A program made the position numbers and the translations under genes. Below, piece after piece: positions 40,795 through 49,690 of a DNA stretch of 52,300 nt (the first letter of the stretch is position 1; the number at the start of each line of letters is the position of its first letter). The notes beneath the pieces are model-generated. The model had not been told where the DNA came from. It did not search any database and was given only the letters and a program-made list of their open reading frames with translations. Origin of the DNA: CALISC01 sp963542545 (GTDB lineage: Bacteria > Bacillota_I > Bacilli_A > Acholeplasmatales > Acholeplasmataceae); NCBI GenBank assembly GCA_963542545.1, contig CAUTWO010000007.1, forward strand, positions 1 through 52,300, given 5' to 3'.

Positions 40795-41790
40795 CTACTG
40801 TTTATCTTGTTCAACTTTATCGGCAGTTTTACCAAATAACTTGGTTTCTGTGTCTATTCCCGCTTGCTCTTGCTTGCGGCGGTGCGCTGCTCTTCGCTTT
40901 TCTTTTATAAATACTTTAAGTGGTTTTCTAATGAAAGTAAAGTAAGTAATCACCAAAATCAAACCAGTTCCTGCAAGTGATACCAAAACAAGTCCACGGT
41001 TTAGGCCAGAGTAGTTAATTTTGATTTCTGCTTGATCTTTAAGATTAAAAGGTTGGGTTAGATATTTACGGTCAAATAATTTATGGTCGGTACTTAAAAT
41101 ACGTTTAGCCTCAGGATAAGCAGTCTCTTCTTTTACAAACTTTGAGTCTTTAGTTGCAACTATCAACTCAGGTTTTTTGAGTTTTTGTTTGTTTAAAAAA
41201 GTGCTGGGTGCGTAGGTTGGCGTTATTTTGATTCCGTCTATATAGTTTTCAAACTTACCGTTGGCAGTGACAAAATCTGTATTGATAATAAACGGTTTTA
41301 AGAAATCACTGAACTTATTTTTTTGCACAAACTTAAAGTTAGAGTTGGTAAACGAAAACTCAAGGCGGTATTGCACCTCTGATTTGTAGTTTTGGGGATG
41401 AAGGCGGTTTTTGTCTGAAACATCTACTACGTAGTTATCAGGAGCACCAGAGTAGGCAAGTAGTTCAGAAACATACACAAGGAGTGCGTTTTGCTTAGTT
41501 TTACGGTTATGCGCCTTTAGTACCAGGAGTTTGATACTAGAGTGTTCGGGATTTTCAGTATTAAACTCAAAAACTGGTGTGTTTTCAGTTTCATAGCCAA
41601 AAAGTTTTGCGTAAGTCTGTAGATATTGCTTTTGTTTAGAAGGAGTTGCGTATAGTGCCAAGACATTTGACTGAAAGTAATCAAGGTCTCTTTTTCCAAG
41701 TACTGCGTTAATTGCAAAAAAGAAAGGCACGCCTACAATTACTACAAAAAGTAGATAAAGCAGGACAGTTAAAAGAGTTCTTTTACTCAA
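40795..41790 (-). CDS. Bitopic/two-helix membrane protein of unknown function
   Basis: No family recognised. Of 331 residues, the first 28 form a transmembrane helix (TLLTVLLYLLFVVIVGVPFF), followed by about 230 mostly polar residues with several predicted beta stretches, then a second helix (about 266-288) and a strongly basic, then acidic, cytosolic tail. The central part is probably outside. The start is TTG at 41790, overlapping the end of the upstream lipoprotein gene by eight bases, so the two are translationally coupled and may work together. A Glu/Lys-rich tail ends the protein. Confidence 0.7.
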   Translation of the reverse strand: MSKRTLLTVLLYLLFVVIVGVPFFFAINAVLGKRDLDYFQSNVLALYATPSKQKQYLQTYAKLFGYETENTPVFEFNTENPEHSSIKLLVLKAHNRKTKQNALLVYVSELLAYSGAPDNYVVDVSDKNRLHPQNYKSEVQYRLEFSFTNSNFKFVQKNKFSDFLKPFIINTDFVTANGKFENYIDGIKITPTYAPSTFLNKQKLKKPELIVATKDSKFVKEETAYPEAKRILSTDHKLFDRKYLTQPFNLKDQAEIKINYSGLNRGLVLVSLAGTGLILVITYFTFIRKPLKVFIKEKRRAAHRRKQEQAGIDTETKLFGKTADKVEQDKQ

Positions 41791-43048
41791 CGGTTTTTAT
41801 CCTTGCGTTTTCATGACCTTTTCTAAATTTACCAGTGCGGTAGTTAAAGTAAGGGTCTTTGTTGTATTCATAGGCAAGGTTTAGGCGTTTTTGCTCAGCG
41901 TAGTAGTAAGCCATTTCAATGTAGTACTCAAGTGGGATTTCGCTGTAAAGTATTGCATCTGAAATATTTAGTCTAGATGGCAGTTTTTCATTTAGTCCGT
42001 TTTTAGTTAGTTTAAACGCAACTAGATCGTTGCCCGCCCAAACTACTAAAAAGTAGCGACCAAAACTACCGTCAATTTGCCCGCGCGGAATAGTTTGCAG
42101 GTATGTAGTTTTTGCGTTTTCGTGTAGATCATGAGTTAAGTTGGTAGCCTGGTTGGCAAAAGGCTCAGGTCGTGTAACACCTTTTCCTTTCTCAGGGGTA
42201 TCGCAATATGCGTATCTGGTTGGAAGAATGTGTTCAACTTTGTTACCAGTTGTGCTTTCTGTAAAAGACACCACGAAGTCAGTAGTGTCTCCGTCTTTGT
42301 AAAGACTAACTCGGTCAACCGGAATAATTTCACCGTTGCCAGGAGTTTTGTTTAAGATATTTTGAATTAAAGTTTCTTTTAGGTTATTGCCAGCATTTAC
42401 CTTGTCTTCAACTAACTTAGTTAAGTCAGGTTTAGGTCCTTTCAAAACTTCTTCGTAGGCAAGTGGGCAGTTTTTGCCAAGTGAACTGTAGTACTCTACT
42501 TTAAACAAACACCAAACGAAGTTTAGGTGTGCTTCGCCTAAGTTTTTTTCAAACTCAGCAAAACGATAAAGAGATGCTTCTTCGGCTAAAGTGTTTTTAG
42601 CGTCTTTTTGGCCGTATACATCAATAGTTTTGGCTTCTTTTTTTAATTCAATTCTTTTTGAGTAGCCAAAAGTTATTTTACTTTGAAGTAGGTCAACTTC
42701 AACGTTTTTGCCAGCGTTGCCAGTTGATGTGTCGCCTTTAGTTTTTACAAGAGTTGCCTCAACGTTGCCAATTGAAAAAAACTCACCAGGTTTAAGTTCT
42801 TTGTTTGGAAGAGTTAGTTCACTAAATTGGCTTGATTTTTTAAAGTATCTAATTGAGTAGTTTTTTAGGTTTTTAGCGGAATCTGAGATGTTTTTCAGTT
42901 CCAGCACGGAGTTTTCATAACTTCTGCCCATAATTAGTTTATGAATGATAATGTCTGCTTCTTGTTTGGCAATATAAAATGCTTTGTGGCAGGCTACTAA
43001 AAAAACAGAAGTTAAAAGAGTAGTTAGCGTTAAAATTAGTTTCTTCAT
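41783..43048 (-). CDS. Lipoprotein with lamin-tail-like domain
   Basis: Exported lipoprotein of 421 residues with lipobox LVAC (Cys20). After the anchor, residues about 44-100 read LELKNISDSAKNLKNYSI, then ELKPGEFFSIGN, the pattern of lamin-tail domains (IELYN...LSGWSL...LKPGGYLVI), which occur in many exported nucleases. No nuclease catalytic motif is evident in the rest, whose C-terminal 90 residues are Tyr/Asn-rich. AAAGGAG precedes the ATG. It is coupled to the membrane protein downstream, and follows the solute-binding protein gene after a terminator, so it may be partly independent of the ABC operon. Confidence 0.7.
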   Translation of the reverse strand: MKKLILTLTTLLTSVFLVACHKAFYIAKQEADIIIHKLIMGRSYENSVLELKNISDSAKNLKNYSIRYFKKSSQFSELTLPNKELKPGEFFSIGNVEATLVKTKGDTSTGNAGKNVEVDLLQSKITFGYSKRIELKKEAKTIDVYGQKDAKNTLAEEASLYRFAEFEKNLGEAHLNFVWCLFKVEYYSSLGKNCPLAYEEVLKGPKPDLTKLVEDKVNAGNNLKETLIQNILNKTPGNGEIIPVDRVSLYKDGDTTDFVVSFTESTTGNKVEHILPTRYAYCDTPEKGKGVTRPEPFANQATNLTHDLHENAKTTYLQTIPRGQIDGSFGRYFLVVWAGNDLVAFKLTKNGLNEKLPSRLNISDAILYSEIPLEYYIEMAYYYAEQKRLNLAYEYNKDPYFNYRTGKFRKGHENARIKTVE

Positions 43049-43092
43049 TTTTGCTCCTTTATTTTAATTAAAATTAGAAGTTATTAGTTTAT

Positions 43093-43130
43093 ATATAAAA
43101 CAACAGCCAATTACTTGGCTGTTGTTTATT
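43093..43130 (-). terminator. Terminator after the ABC solute-binding lipoprotein gene
   Basis: A 13-bp perfect stem AAACAACAGCCAA / TTGGCTGTTGTTT with loop of four, then TTATATATAA. It ends the four-gene ABC operon. Confidence 0.85.
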
Positions 43131-43159
43131 TATTTTAAAAAGCTTTGGTTTTATGTGGC

Positions 43160-44833
43160 TTATTCGTATTTGCAGTGTTTATCGTAGTAAAACTTAAGTA
43201 GCTCTTGAATTCTTTTTAGACGTTCTGCCTTCGCAACACTATTGTATGCCTCAAAAGGTTTTTTGTCTTTACTTTCTTCTTTTGTAACAATTTCTTTGCC
43301 GACTTCTGCGTCAGTTAACACGTTTTTAATGATGTTTAGCGCAACTGTGCGGGCATTTGAAGATTTTTCGTAAGCAATTGATTGGAAAGTGTTTTTCTTG
43401 TCAAGTGTGTCTTTGATAGTTTCAAAAGATTTAGCAACTAAGCCTTCAAGTGTACTGCTGTTTTTGTTTTCTTTAATGTAGTCTTTGATTTCTTCGGTTT
43501 CAAAAACGTCTTTACGTGGTGCTGCGTAGCCTTTGGCTAAAGAAAAGTCTCGTACATTTTCTTTGCTAAATAAGAATTTAAATACTTCGTAGGCTTTTTG
43601 GTTAGATACGTTTTTATAAGAGTCTTCACCTTCTTTTGCTTGGTCTAGCATCGCAATTGAAGGACCTTGGAAAATAGAAGCTCCAGAAAGTTTATCTTCT
43701 TTTAAGTTAGGATATTTAGCTTTAGCAGCGTCGTATGCAGTTTGTGCGTTGTGTTGAAGAGTTTTGAAGTCTGCGTTATTTGGGTCTGTTTTAAGTAAGT
43801 CATTTGCTTCTTTTAATTGAGTTTTTCTAAGTTGAAGTTCAGGTTGAGGAAGTGGCAACATGCCTACTTCAAATTGGTTGTTTTTATCTGGAATGTTGTA
43901 GCCAACTCCACCAGATGAAGAAATAGTAAACACGATTTGTTTGTTTTTAAAGGCAGTTGAGTTATATTTGTTTCCACAAGTTGCACCAGTTGTAAATAAG
44001 TTTTGAGCAGCGTAGCCTTTTAAAGTATCTAGCATTTCAACTAATTGTGCATTTTGTGTAGTGTCGTGGAAGAAAGCATCCCCTTTAAGTTCGCCGTTTT
44101 TCTTCACAAAATCAGTGTAAGGCAGACCATATTGTTTTGCCATAGTGATTAGCATGTTAGCATCTGAGTCGTAGCCAAACACAGCAGTACGCTCAAATTG
44201 CTTTTTAGTTTTGCCAGGTTCTTTTGGATCTGGAAGGTCAACTAAGTTGTCAAATTTTTCTGTATGTTTTTGACGGTATTCTTCAGCCATTTCCCAAATA
44301 CCTTCCCAAGTCTTTACTTTTTCAGTAAAGTTAGGAATATCTTCGGCTAGTTCTTTGTTGTAAAGAATAACTTCGGTAGAAAGGCCAAATGGAGTAGTGT
44401 AGATTCCTTTTTCAGAAAGAGGCGACTCTTTTACGAAATCGTAAAATTGTTCGTCCCAGTCTTTTTTAAAGTCTTGGTCGCTGATGTATTTCTTTTGAAG
44501 TTGAGTGCCTTCATTGATGAATTTAGTTAAATCAAGGACGTTTTTACGGTTTTCGTTAAATGAGGCCACGTGGTCAGGATAAGCAATAACTAAATTTGGA
44601 CGATTGTTGGTAGAAAGAGTTTTGTCAATCGCACCTTTGATGTCTTGGTATCCTCCTTTTTGTTCAAGTTTAACGGTGATACCAGTTTTTTTAGTGAAAT
44701 CTTTTAATCTTTTTTCAATGGCAGTGATGTCTTTTTTACCAAATGTATGCCAAAAAGTTACATCATATTTACCACAAGCAGTTAAAAATAGTGTTGAGAA
44801 GATAGCGATTAGTGCTAAAAATAATTTTCTCAT
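43160..44833 (-). CDS. Sugar-type ABC transporter solute-binding lipoprotein
   Basis: Extracellular binding protein of the MalE/UgpB class anchored as a lipoprotein. The start is set at MRKLFLALIAIF (44833), with AAGGA nine bases upstream and lipobox LTAC (Cys20); the frame opens 31 codons earlier. The mature part begins with VTFWHTFGKKDITAIEKRLK, typical of family 1 binding proteins, and has NLVIAYPDHV, PFGLSTEVILYN and near the end VRDFSLAKGYAAPRKDV. At 557 residues it is longer than usual, with extra Lys-rich stretches (about 305-365). It lies after the two permease genes. Ligand not deducible; glycerol-phosphate or oligosaccharide relatives are likely. Confidence 0.88.
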   Translation of the reverse strand: MRKLFLALIAIFSTLFLTACGKYDVTFWHTFGKKDITAIEKRLKDFTKKTGITVKLEQKGGYQDIKGAIDKTLSTNNRPNLVIAYPDHVASFNENRKNVLDLTKFINEGTQLQKKYISDQDFKKDWDEQFYDFVKESPLSEKGIYTTPFGLSTEVILYNKELAEDIPNFTEKVKTWEGIWEMAEEYRQKHTEKFDNLVDLPDPKEPGKTKKQFERTAVFGYDSDANMLITMAKQYGLPYTDFVKKNGELKGDAFFHDTTQNAQLVEMLDTLKGYAAQNLFTTGATCGNKYNSTAFKNKQIVFTISSSGGVGYNIPDKNNQFEVGMLPLPQPELQLRKTQLKEANDLLKTDPNNADFKTLQHNAQTAYDAAKAKYPNLKEDKLSGASIFQGPSIAMLDQAKEGEDSYKNVSNQKAYEVFKFLFSKENVRDFSLAKGYAAPRKDVFETEEIKDYIKENKNSSTLEGLVAKSFETIKDTLDKKNTFQSIAYEKSSNARTVALNIIKNVLTDAEVGKEIVTKEESKDKKPFEAYNSVAKAERLKRIQELLKFYYDKHCKYE

Positions 44834-44861
44834 AATTTTTCCTTGCAGAGTTAATTTAATT

Positions 44862-46304
44862 TTAACCCTTAGTTCCACCGCGGGCAACACCGCGCATGAT
44901 ATATTTACGAAGGAAGATAAAGACAAGCAGTAGTGGAATTAACACGATAACAGTTGCAGCCATCTGGCGTTCAACCGCAATTCGGTTAGACTCTTGGTCT
45001 ACAAACGCAGAGCGCAGCCATACAGTAATTAGTTTAAAGTTTTGGCCGGCTACTAGGTTTGGCCAAATATAGGCGTTCCAAGAACCCATTAGTTTCAAAA
45101 TAGTAATTGTAATAATTGATGAGTTAGCAAGTGGGACCATGACTTTCCATAGATACTTAAAGTCTGAAGTTCCGTCAACTTTGGCAGCATAATAAAGTTC
45201 ATTTGGAATTTGGCGGAAGTTTTGGCGAATTAGGTAGATGTGGAAGACTGTGACTAAGAACGGCACCGTCATTGCGAGGAACGGAGCTCCTGAAAAAGCC
45301 GGTGCTTGGTCTGTCCAGCCAAGGCGAGAAACTGTACCGTAGTTTGTGATTACCATCATTTCACCTGGAATCATCATGGTAGAAAGCATTACTTTAAAGA
45401 TTGTGTCACGGCCTTTGAATTCCAGCCTAGATAGCGCAAACGCACCAATAATTGACATAAAGGTACCAACAATAGTTGAAGAAATACCCACAATTAAGGT
45501 GTTTAGCAAGTATCTGGTAAAGCGATCTGAAGGTGCATTTTCTTCACCTTCAATTTTACCAGGCAGACCTTTTAACTCACTTGCTAGATTTTGGTATTTA
45601 CGGTCAGCCACTTGGTATGCCAAGTCTTTATTTCTTAGTTTTAAGTAATCAGGTTTATAAATTTGTTCGTCTTTCCAAGTTGAAAATTTAGTTAAGTCAG
45701 CGTTATATTGATCATTAAACTTAGAAATATACTTATTAATTTCGCCTATTTGATTTTGAATTTTAACCTTTTCAGCGATGTTTTTAGCCTCTTTTTCTTT
45801 GGCTTCTAGAATTGCTTTTTCCGCTCTTTTGTCTTTATATGCCTGAAAGGCGTATTTAGAGTTATCTAAAATATAAGGTTCAAGTGCTTCTTTGTAGTAG
45901 GCGTCTGTGTATAGATTTTTAGGATCACCTTTTAAAAGTGCGGCTAACTTAGTTTTTTCTGTGTCTGTTAAAGCGATTTTATCGCGTTCTTTTTTAGCGG
46001 TTTGAACAACTCCATTTGGCCCTTCGTATTCTTTTAGTTTTTGTTGAAGTAAACGGATGTTGGTAAGTCTGGTTCCGTTAAAAGCGTATGAGTAGTTTTT
46101 CCAAGTCCAGGCGTGAGGGTAGAGAGTTGGTGGTTCTTCAAGGACTTCAGATTCGTTTTTAAAGGAAGTATTTAGCATCCAGTAAAAAGGCACGATAATC
46201 ATTAAAGCCATAATAGACAAGAAAATGATTGCAACAGTTTTTTGAGAGGCAGATTTGATTTTTTGATAGACTAGTTTTTTCTTAACATCAATTCTTTCAT
46301 TCAT
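44862..46304 (-). CDS. ABC transporter permease, MalG/UgpE type, with large insertion
   Basis: Inner-membrane permease of the carbohydrate-uptake CUT1 family. TM1 (about 23-44) is followed, not by TM2, but by an inserted segment of about 180 residues (78-260), Lys/Glu-rich with coiled-coil-like runs such as KAILEAKEKEAKNIAEKVKI. By topology it faces outside. The remaining helices and the EAA loop (ELYYAAKVDGTSDFKYLWKV, near 369-388) are normal. 480 residues against about 280 normally. It follows the other permease by 18 bases. The insertion may contact the binding protein or surface partners; this is inference. Confidence 0.9.
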   Translation of the reverse strand: MNERIDVKKKLVYQKIKSASQKTVAIIFLSIMALMIIVPFYWMLNTSFKNESEVLEEPPTLYPHAWTWKNYSYAFNGTRLTNIRLLQQKLKEYEGPNGVVQTAKKERDKIALTDTEKTKLAALLKGDPKNLYTDAYYKEALEPYILDNSKYAFQAYKDKRAEKAILEAKEKEAKNIAEKVKIQNQIGEINKYISKFNDQYNADLTKFSTWKDEQIYKPDYLKLRNKDLAYQVADRKYQNLASELKGLPGKIEGEENAPSDRFTRYLLNTLIVGISSTIVGTFMSIIGAFALSRLEFKGRDTIFKVMLSTMMIPGEMMVITNYGTVSRLGWTDQAPAFSGAPFLAMTVPFLVTVFHIYLIRQNFRQIPNELYYAAKVDGTSDFKYLWKVMVPLANSSIITITILKLMGSWNAYIWPNLVAGQNFKLITVWLRSAFVDQESNRIAVERQMAATVIVLIPLLLVFIFLRKYIMRGVARGGTKG

Positions 46305-46322
46305 TTTCAGAAAACCTCTTTG

Positions 46323-47279
46323 TTAGTAGTGAACCTTTTTCTTAGATGCCCAAGTACTTACAAAAGTAAGCGCTAGGATGATTAAGAACAAAACTACTGC
46401 ACCGGCGGCACCTTGGGCGTAGCCAGAGCCACTGTCTGCTAGTTTGTCGTAAACATAACCAACGACGGTGTTCATTCTGGCGCGAAGTGTTGGGTCGTTA
46501 AATAGACCGATCACCGCGGCGTAGGTTTTGAAAGCACCAATTAGCGAAGTAATTACCACGTATAAAATCATTGGCGAAATTAGGGGCACAGTGATTTTAT
46601 AAAAAGTTCGCCATGAAGAAGTTCCGTCAATTTTAGCAGCATCGTAGTATTGTTTATTAATTCCTTGCAGTGCTCCCATGAAAATCAGGATTTTAAAAGG
46701 AAGGCCTGACCAGGTGATGTAAAACAAGGTAACTGCACGCATTGCGCCGCCTGTTGCCGCAGGGTAGCCGTGCTGTCCAACCGCTGCCGGGTTTAGCCAG
46801 TTAGTTTTACCAATTCCAAATAGCCCTAAAAATGAGTTTACAAGACCAGATTGGTAGTCAAAAAGTACGGCAAACACTAAACCAATCGCAATAGTGTTAG
46901 TGATATATGGCAAGAAGAAAATTGTTTGGAAAAACGAACGAATGCGTTTAACCGACATTAAAGACACACAAATTCCAAGAGCAATAATGGTAGAAAGCGG
47001 TACTGTTACAAACACAATAAGTGCTGTGTTTTTCAAAGCCAGCCCGAAATCTGAGTGTTCAGCAAATAGCGCACGGTAGTTGTCAAAACTAAAAGAACCT
47101 GGGCTAAGTGTTTGAATGTCACGGCGGAAAGTCGGGTCAAATGAAATCAAAATGGTTTTAATTAGTGGGTAGAAAGTAAAAATTACCATTAAGGTCAGAA
47201 TTGGAAGTAGATACACCCAACCTTTGTTGTTTTGGAACCAGATTTTTAGTTTTCTTCGTGCATCGACACGGAAATGCAT
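46323..47279 (-). CDS. ABC transporter permease, MalF/UgpA type
   Basis: Partner permease of the CUT1 family, 318 residues, six membrane segments. It has GWVYLLPILTLMVIFTFYPL at the first helix and the EAA loop YYDAAKIDGTSSWRTFYKIT near residues 215-234. It carries no large insertion; a stretch after TM4 (NPAAVGQHGYPAATGG) is slightly longer than usual. Its ATG overlaps the ATPase stop (TAATG), so translation is coupled. Between the ATPase and the MalG-type permease. Confidence 0.92.
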   Translation of the reverse strand: MHFRVDARRKLKIWFQNNKGWVYLLPILTLMVIFTFYPLIKTILISFDPTFRRDIQTLSPGSFSFDNYRALFAEHSDFGLALKNTALIVFVTVPLSTIIALGICVSLMSVKRIRSFFQTIFFLPYITNTIAIGLVFAVLFDYQSGLVNSFLGLFGIGKTNWLNPAAVGQHGYPAATGGAMRAVTLFYITWSGLPFKILIFMGALQGINKQYYDAAKIDGTSSWRTFYKITVPLISPMILYVVITSLIGAFKTYAAVIGLFNDPTLRARMNTVVGYVYDKLADSGSGYAQGAAGAVVLFLIILALTFVSTWASKKKVHY

Positions 47280-49504
47280 TAGATAATCCTTTCGCCAGTC
47301 TCTTCGTCAAAGACAAAGACTTTAGAATAATCTAGAGACATCTTAACTTTGCCGTCTTTTAGTTTTTTAGAGTCGTTAACATCAGAAAGAATTACTCTAA
47401 ATGTACGGTTAGTTGCCTGAGGGTGTGCAGCAATTAGCGTTAAGTCGCGGCCAATTGACTCAAAGTATTGATAGTTTAGAGTTAAGCAGCCTTTTTCTGA
47501 ATCTACTGTGTAGGCCTCTGGACGAATACCAACTAAGTAGTTTCTGTCTGGATACATTTTTGAGTGTTTTGCAATAATTGCTTCACCTTCTTTAGATTTA
47601 ATAAAGTCAAGGAAGGCAGCCGCAATTTTGTCTGGAATTACAATTGGATATTGACACGCCAAAATAGTTGAAACTGAAGCAAAGAAGTAAGAGCCTGTGC
47701 GCACGCCTTCGTCTGTAGCCATTTGACCATTGACTTTAATTTCTTTTAAGCCAGATTCTTTAAGTAGGTCGTATTGAATGAAACCAATTGCAAGCGGATT
47801 TTCAGAAATTGCTTTAATTAACTCTTCGTTGTTTTGAACTGTAGTTTCGTGCAGAGTTGGAAGAGTTACTCCAAAGATTTTTTTAGGCAGACGAATAATG
47901 TCTAATTTTTGGAATGCTAGGGTTCTAACGCCACTTCGTTTGTGGTGAAGCACAGTGTGGATTGATTTCTTCATGAAATCAATGTTTTCAGGAAGGGTTG
48001 TGTCGATTAGTTTGTCCCATTTAGTTAATTTCTTTTGGAAAATTGCTTTTAGGGTTGCAGAAGAAAGCTCAGAAAGTGGTGAGTTTGGAGCAACTACTGG
48101 AACTACGGCTTTCGCGGTGAAACGGCGAATAAAGCGTTTAGTTGCGCGTTCAAAGTTCGGGTTAAGTTCGCGGTTTACAAGTCCTAGGTGGAAACGTGGG
48201 TCAATGTATGGAGAGCGGTCTGCTTCAATGGTCTTAATTTGTTCTTGAAGTTGCTCAATTTTAGCCTTAGCGGCTTGCACAGCTAGGTCTAATTTAACTG
48301 TTTTTTGCTCAAGTTTAGTGATTTTAACTTCGTCAACAAAGTCTTTGTTGGCTTTAACTTCTTTAACTTGTGCTTCAGTTCTCGCAATTTTTGCTTGGTA
48401 GTATTCAATTTGGTAATTTTTGTATTCTATTTTTTGGTTTAACTTAGCAACCGCTAAATCTTTAGTTTTCTTTGGAGCCTTGCGGCGATTACCTTGAACT
48501 AAGGTGAAACCTTCAGTTGCTCCGTTTAAAGTAAAGTCATAAAGGAAGCCACCCGCGATTTTAGAAAACTCAGCAAGTAGTGGTTCAATTTCTGCTTTAA
48601 GTTGACCACATCCAGCGATATGCAAGGTTACATCTGAGTTGTCGCGCTCTACTACAGGGTGGTTTTGTTTAAGTTCAGCCCAGGATTTAACGACAGCCTT
48701 AGCGCCTTTGGCAGAAAGCACGTCTTCGTCTCCAACAAACACACGGTCTTTTTTGATGTGTGCTTTAAATAGGTTAATTGGCGGGGTTCCAAGGAACTTC
48801 GCAACAAATAAGTTAGCAGGGTTATCGTAAATTTGTTGAGGAACACCGCGTTGTTGTTCAACACCCGCTTCCATTAAAACGATTTCGTCGCAAATAGACA
48901 TCGCTTCTTCTTGGTCGTGAGTTACGAAAACTGCAGTAATTCCAGTTTCTTTTTGAATACGTTTAATCTCTTCGCGCATTTGTAGACGTAGACGAGCGTC
49001 AAGGTTTGAAAGCGGTTCGTCAAGTAGTAAGACTTTTGGTTTTTTAACCAAAGCACGAGCAATGGCCACGCGTTGTTGTTGACCACCCGAAAGTTGAGAA
49101 GGTTTGCGTTCCAGTAAGTTAGCAATACCAACCAAACGTGCAACTTCTTCTACCATATCGTCAATTTCATTGGCAGGTACGTGCATGTTTTGCAGTGGAA
49201 ACATAATGTTTTCACGAATTGTTAAGTGAGGATAAAGGGCGTAGTTTTGGAAAACTAGTCCGATTCCACGTTTGTCGGCAGAAAGTGGAGTAACATCCTC
49301 ATCACCAAAAATTATTTTACCGCCAGAAGGTTCGTGCAAACCTGCGACCATATATAGGGTGGTTGATTTTCCACAACCAGAAGGTCCAAGTAGACCAATT
49401 AGCTTACCATCGCCAACTGTAATTGTTAATTTATCAACCGCTGTTGTCTCGCGTTTTTGTTTGTCGACGAAAATTTTAGTAAGACCTTGTAATTTAACTT
49501 CCAT
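47279..49504 (-). CDS. ABC transporter ATPase (MalK/UgpC type) with inserted PstS-like domain
   Basis: Energy-coupling subunit of the CUT1 transporter. ABC domain 1-235: Walker A GPSGCGKST (40-48), Q-loop Gln86, signature LSGGQ (138-142), Walker B LLLDEP (159-164), switch His196. A TOBE/regulatory part begins near 236 but is interrupted by about 365 residues (290-655) resembling a periplasmic phosphate-binding fold (PBP-like): VTLHIAGCGQLKAEIEPLLA, PNSPLSELSSATLKAIF, HKRSGVRTLAF, AIGFIQYDLL and DKIAAAFLDFIKSKEGEAI follow PstS order. Inside it is an 80-residue coiled coil (345-428). The TOBE half resumes at about 656. 741 residues against about 365 normally. First gene of the operon, under a near-perfect promoter. 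The inserted fold has no signal peptide and should be cytosolic. Confidence 0.9.
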   Translation of the reverse strand: MEVKLQGLTKIFVDKQKRETTAVDKLTITVGDGKLIGLLGPSGCGKSTTLYMVAGLHEPSGGKIIFGDEDVTPLSADKRGIGLVFQNYALYPHLTIRENIMFPLQNMHVPANEIDDMVEEVARLVGIANLLERKPSQLSGGQQQRVAIARALVKKPKVLLLDEPLSNLDARLRLQMREEIKRIQKETGITAVFVTHDQEEAMSICDEIVLMEAGVEQQRGVPQQIYDNPANLFVAKFLGTPPINLFKAHIKKDRVFVGDEDVLSAKGAKAVVKSWAELKQNHPVVERDNSDVTLHIAGCGQLKAEIEPLLAEFSKIAGGFLYDFTLNGATEGFTLVQGNRRKAPKKTKDLAVAKLNQKIEYKNYQIEYYQAKIARTEAQVKEVKANKDFVDEVKITKLEQKTVKLDLAVQAAKAKIEQLQEQIKTIEADRSPYIDPRFHLGLVNRELNPNFERATKRFIRRFTAKAVVPVVAPNSPLSELSSATLKAIFQKKLTKWDKLIDTTLPENIDFMKKSIHTVLHHKRSGVRTLAFQKLDIIRLPKKIFGVTLPTLHETTVQNNEELIKAISENPLAIGFIQYDLLKESGLKEIKVNGQMATDEGVRTGSYFFASVSTILACQYPIVIPDKIAAAFLDFIKSKEGEAIIAKHSKMYPDRNYLVGIRPEAYTVDSEKGCLTLNYQYFESIGRDLTLIAAHPQATNRTFRVILSDVNDSKKLKDGKVKMSLDYSKVFVFDEETGERII

Positions 49505-49565
49505 ACCGCTCCTTTTTTTGTGCCATTTTACTTATTTTGTGGCTTGTGTATATAGAGATATTTAT

Positions 49566-49594
49566 ATTATATAGAATGAAAAAAATAAAGTCAA
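49566..49594 (-). promoter_or_regulatory. Promoter of the ABC transporter operon
   Basis: -35 TTGACT (49589-49594), 17-base spacer, -10 TATAAT (49566-49571): one mismatch from consensus, the strongest promoter in the window. The leader is about 55 bases. Confidence 0.85.
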
Positions 49595-49602
49595 AATATT
49601 AA

Positions 49603-49618
49603 ATGTATACGCTTACAT
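49603..49618. promoter_or_regulatory. LacI/CcpA-type operator (cre-like palindrome)
   Basis: ATGTATACGCTTACAT (plus strand), a 16-bp palindrome centred on CG; the minus-strand reading ATGTAAGCGTATACAT fits the cre pattern WTGNAANCGNWNNCW. It lies eight bases upstream of the -35 of the ABC operon, centred about 50 bases before the start of transcription. No LacI-family gene is in the window. Confidence 0.6.
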
Positions 49619-49690
49619 TTTTAAATTAAGACTAATTTTTGTCTAAATAAACCTTATTATGAGTGGTTATTTGCTAGATTTTTGACATTT

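Noticed and set aside
44834..44926. Upstream start of the solute-binding lipoprotein
   Set aside because: It would destroy the signal peptide position; the ATG at 44833 has a Shine-Dalgarno and a lipobox at the right distance.
45001..45025. A further copy of the array-1 core (ACGCAGAG) in the permease gene
   Set aside because: Only eight or nine bases match, inside conserved coding sequence; chance.
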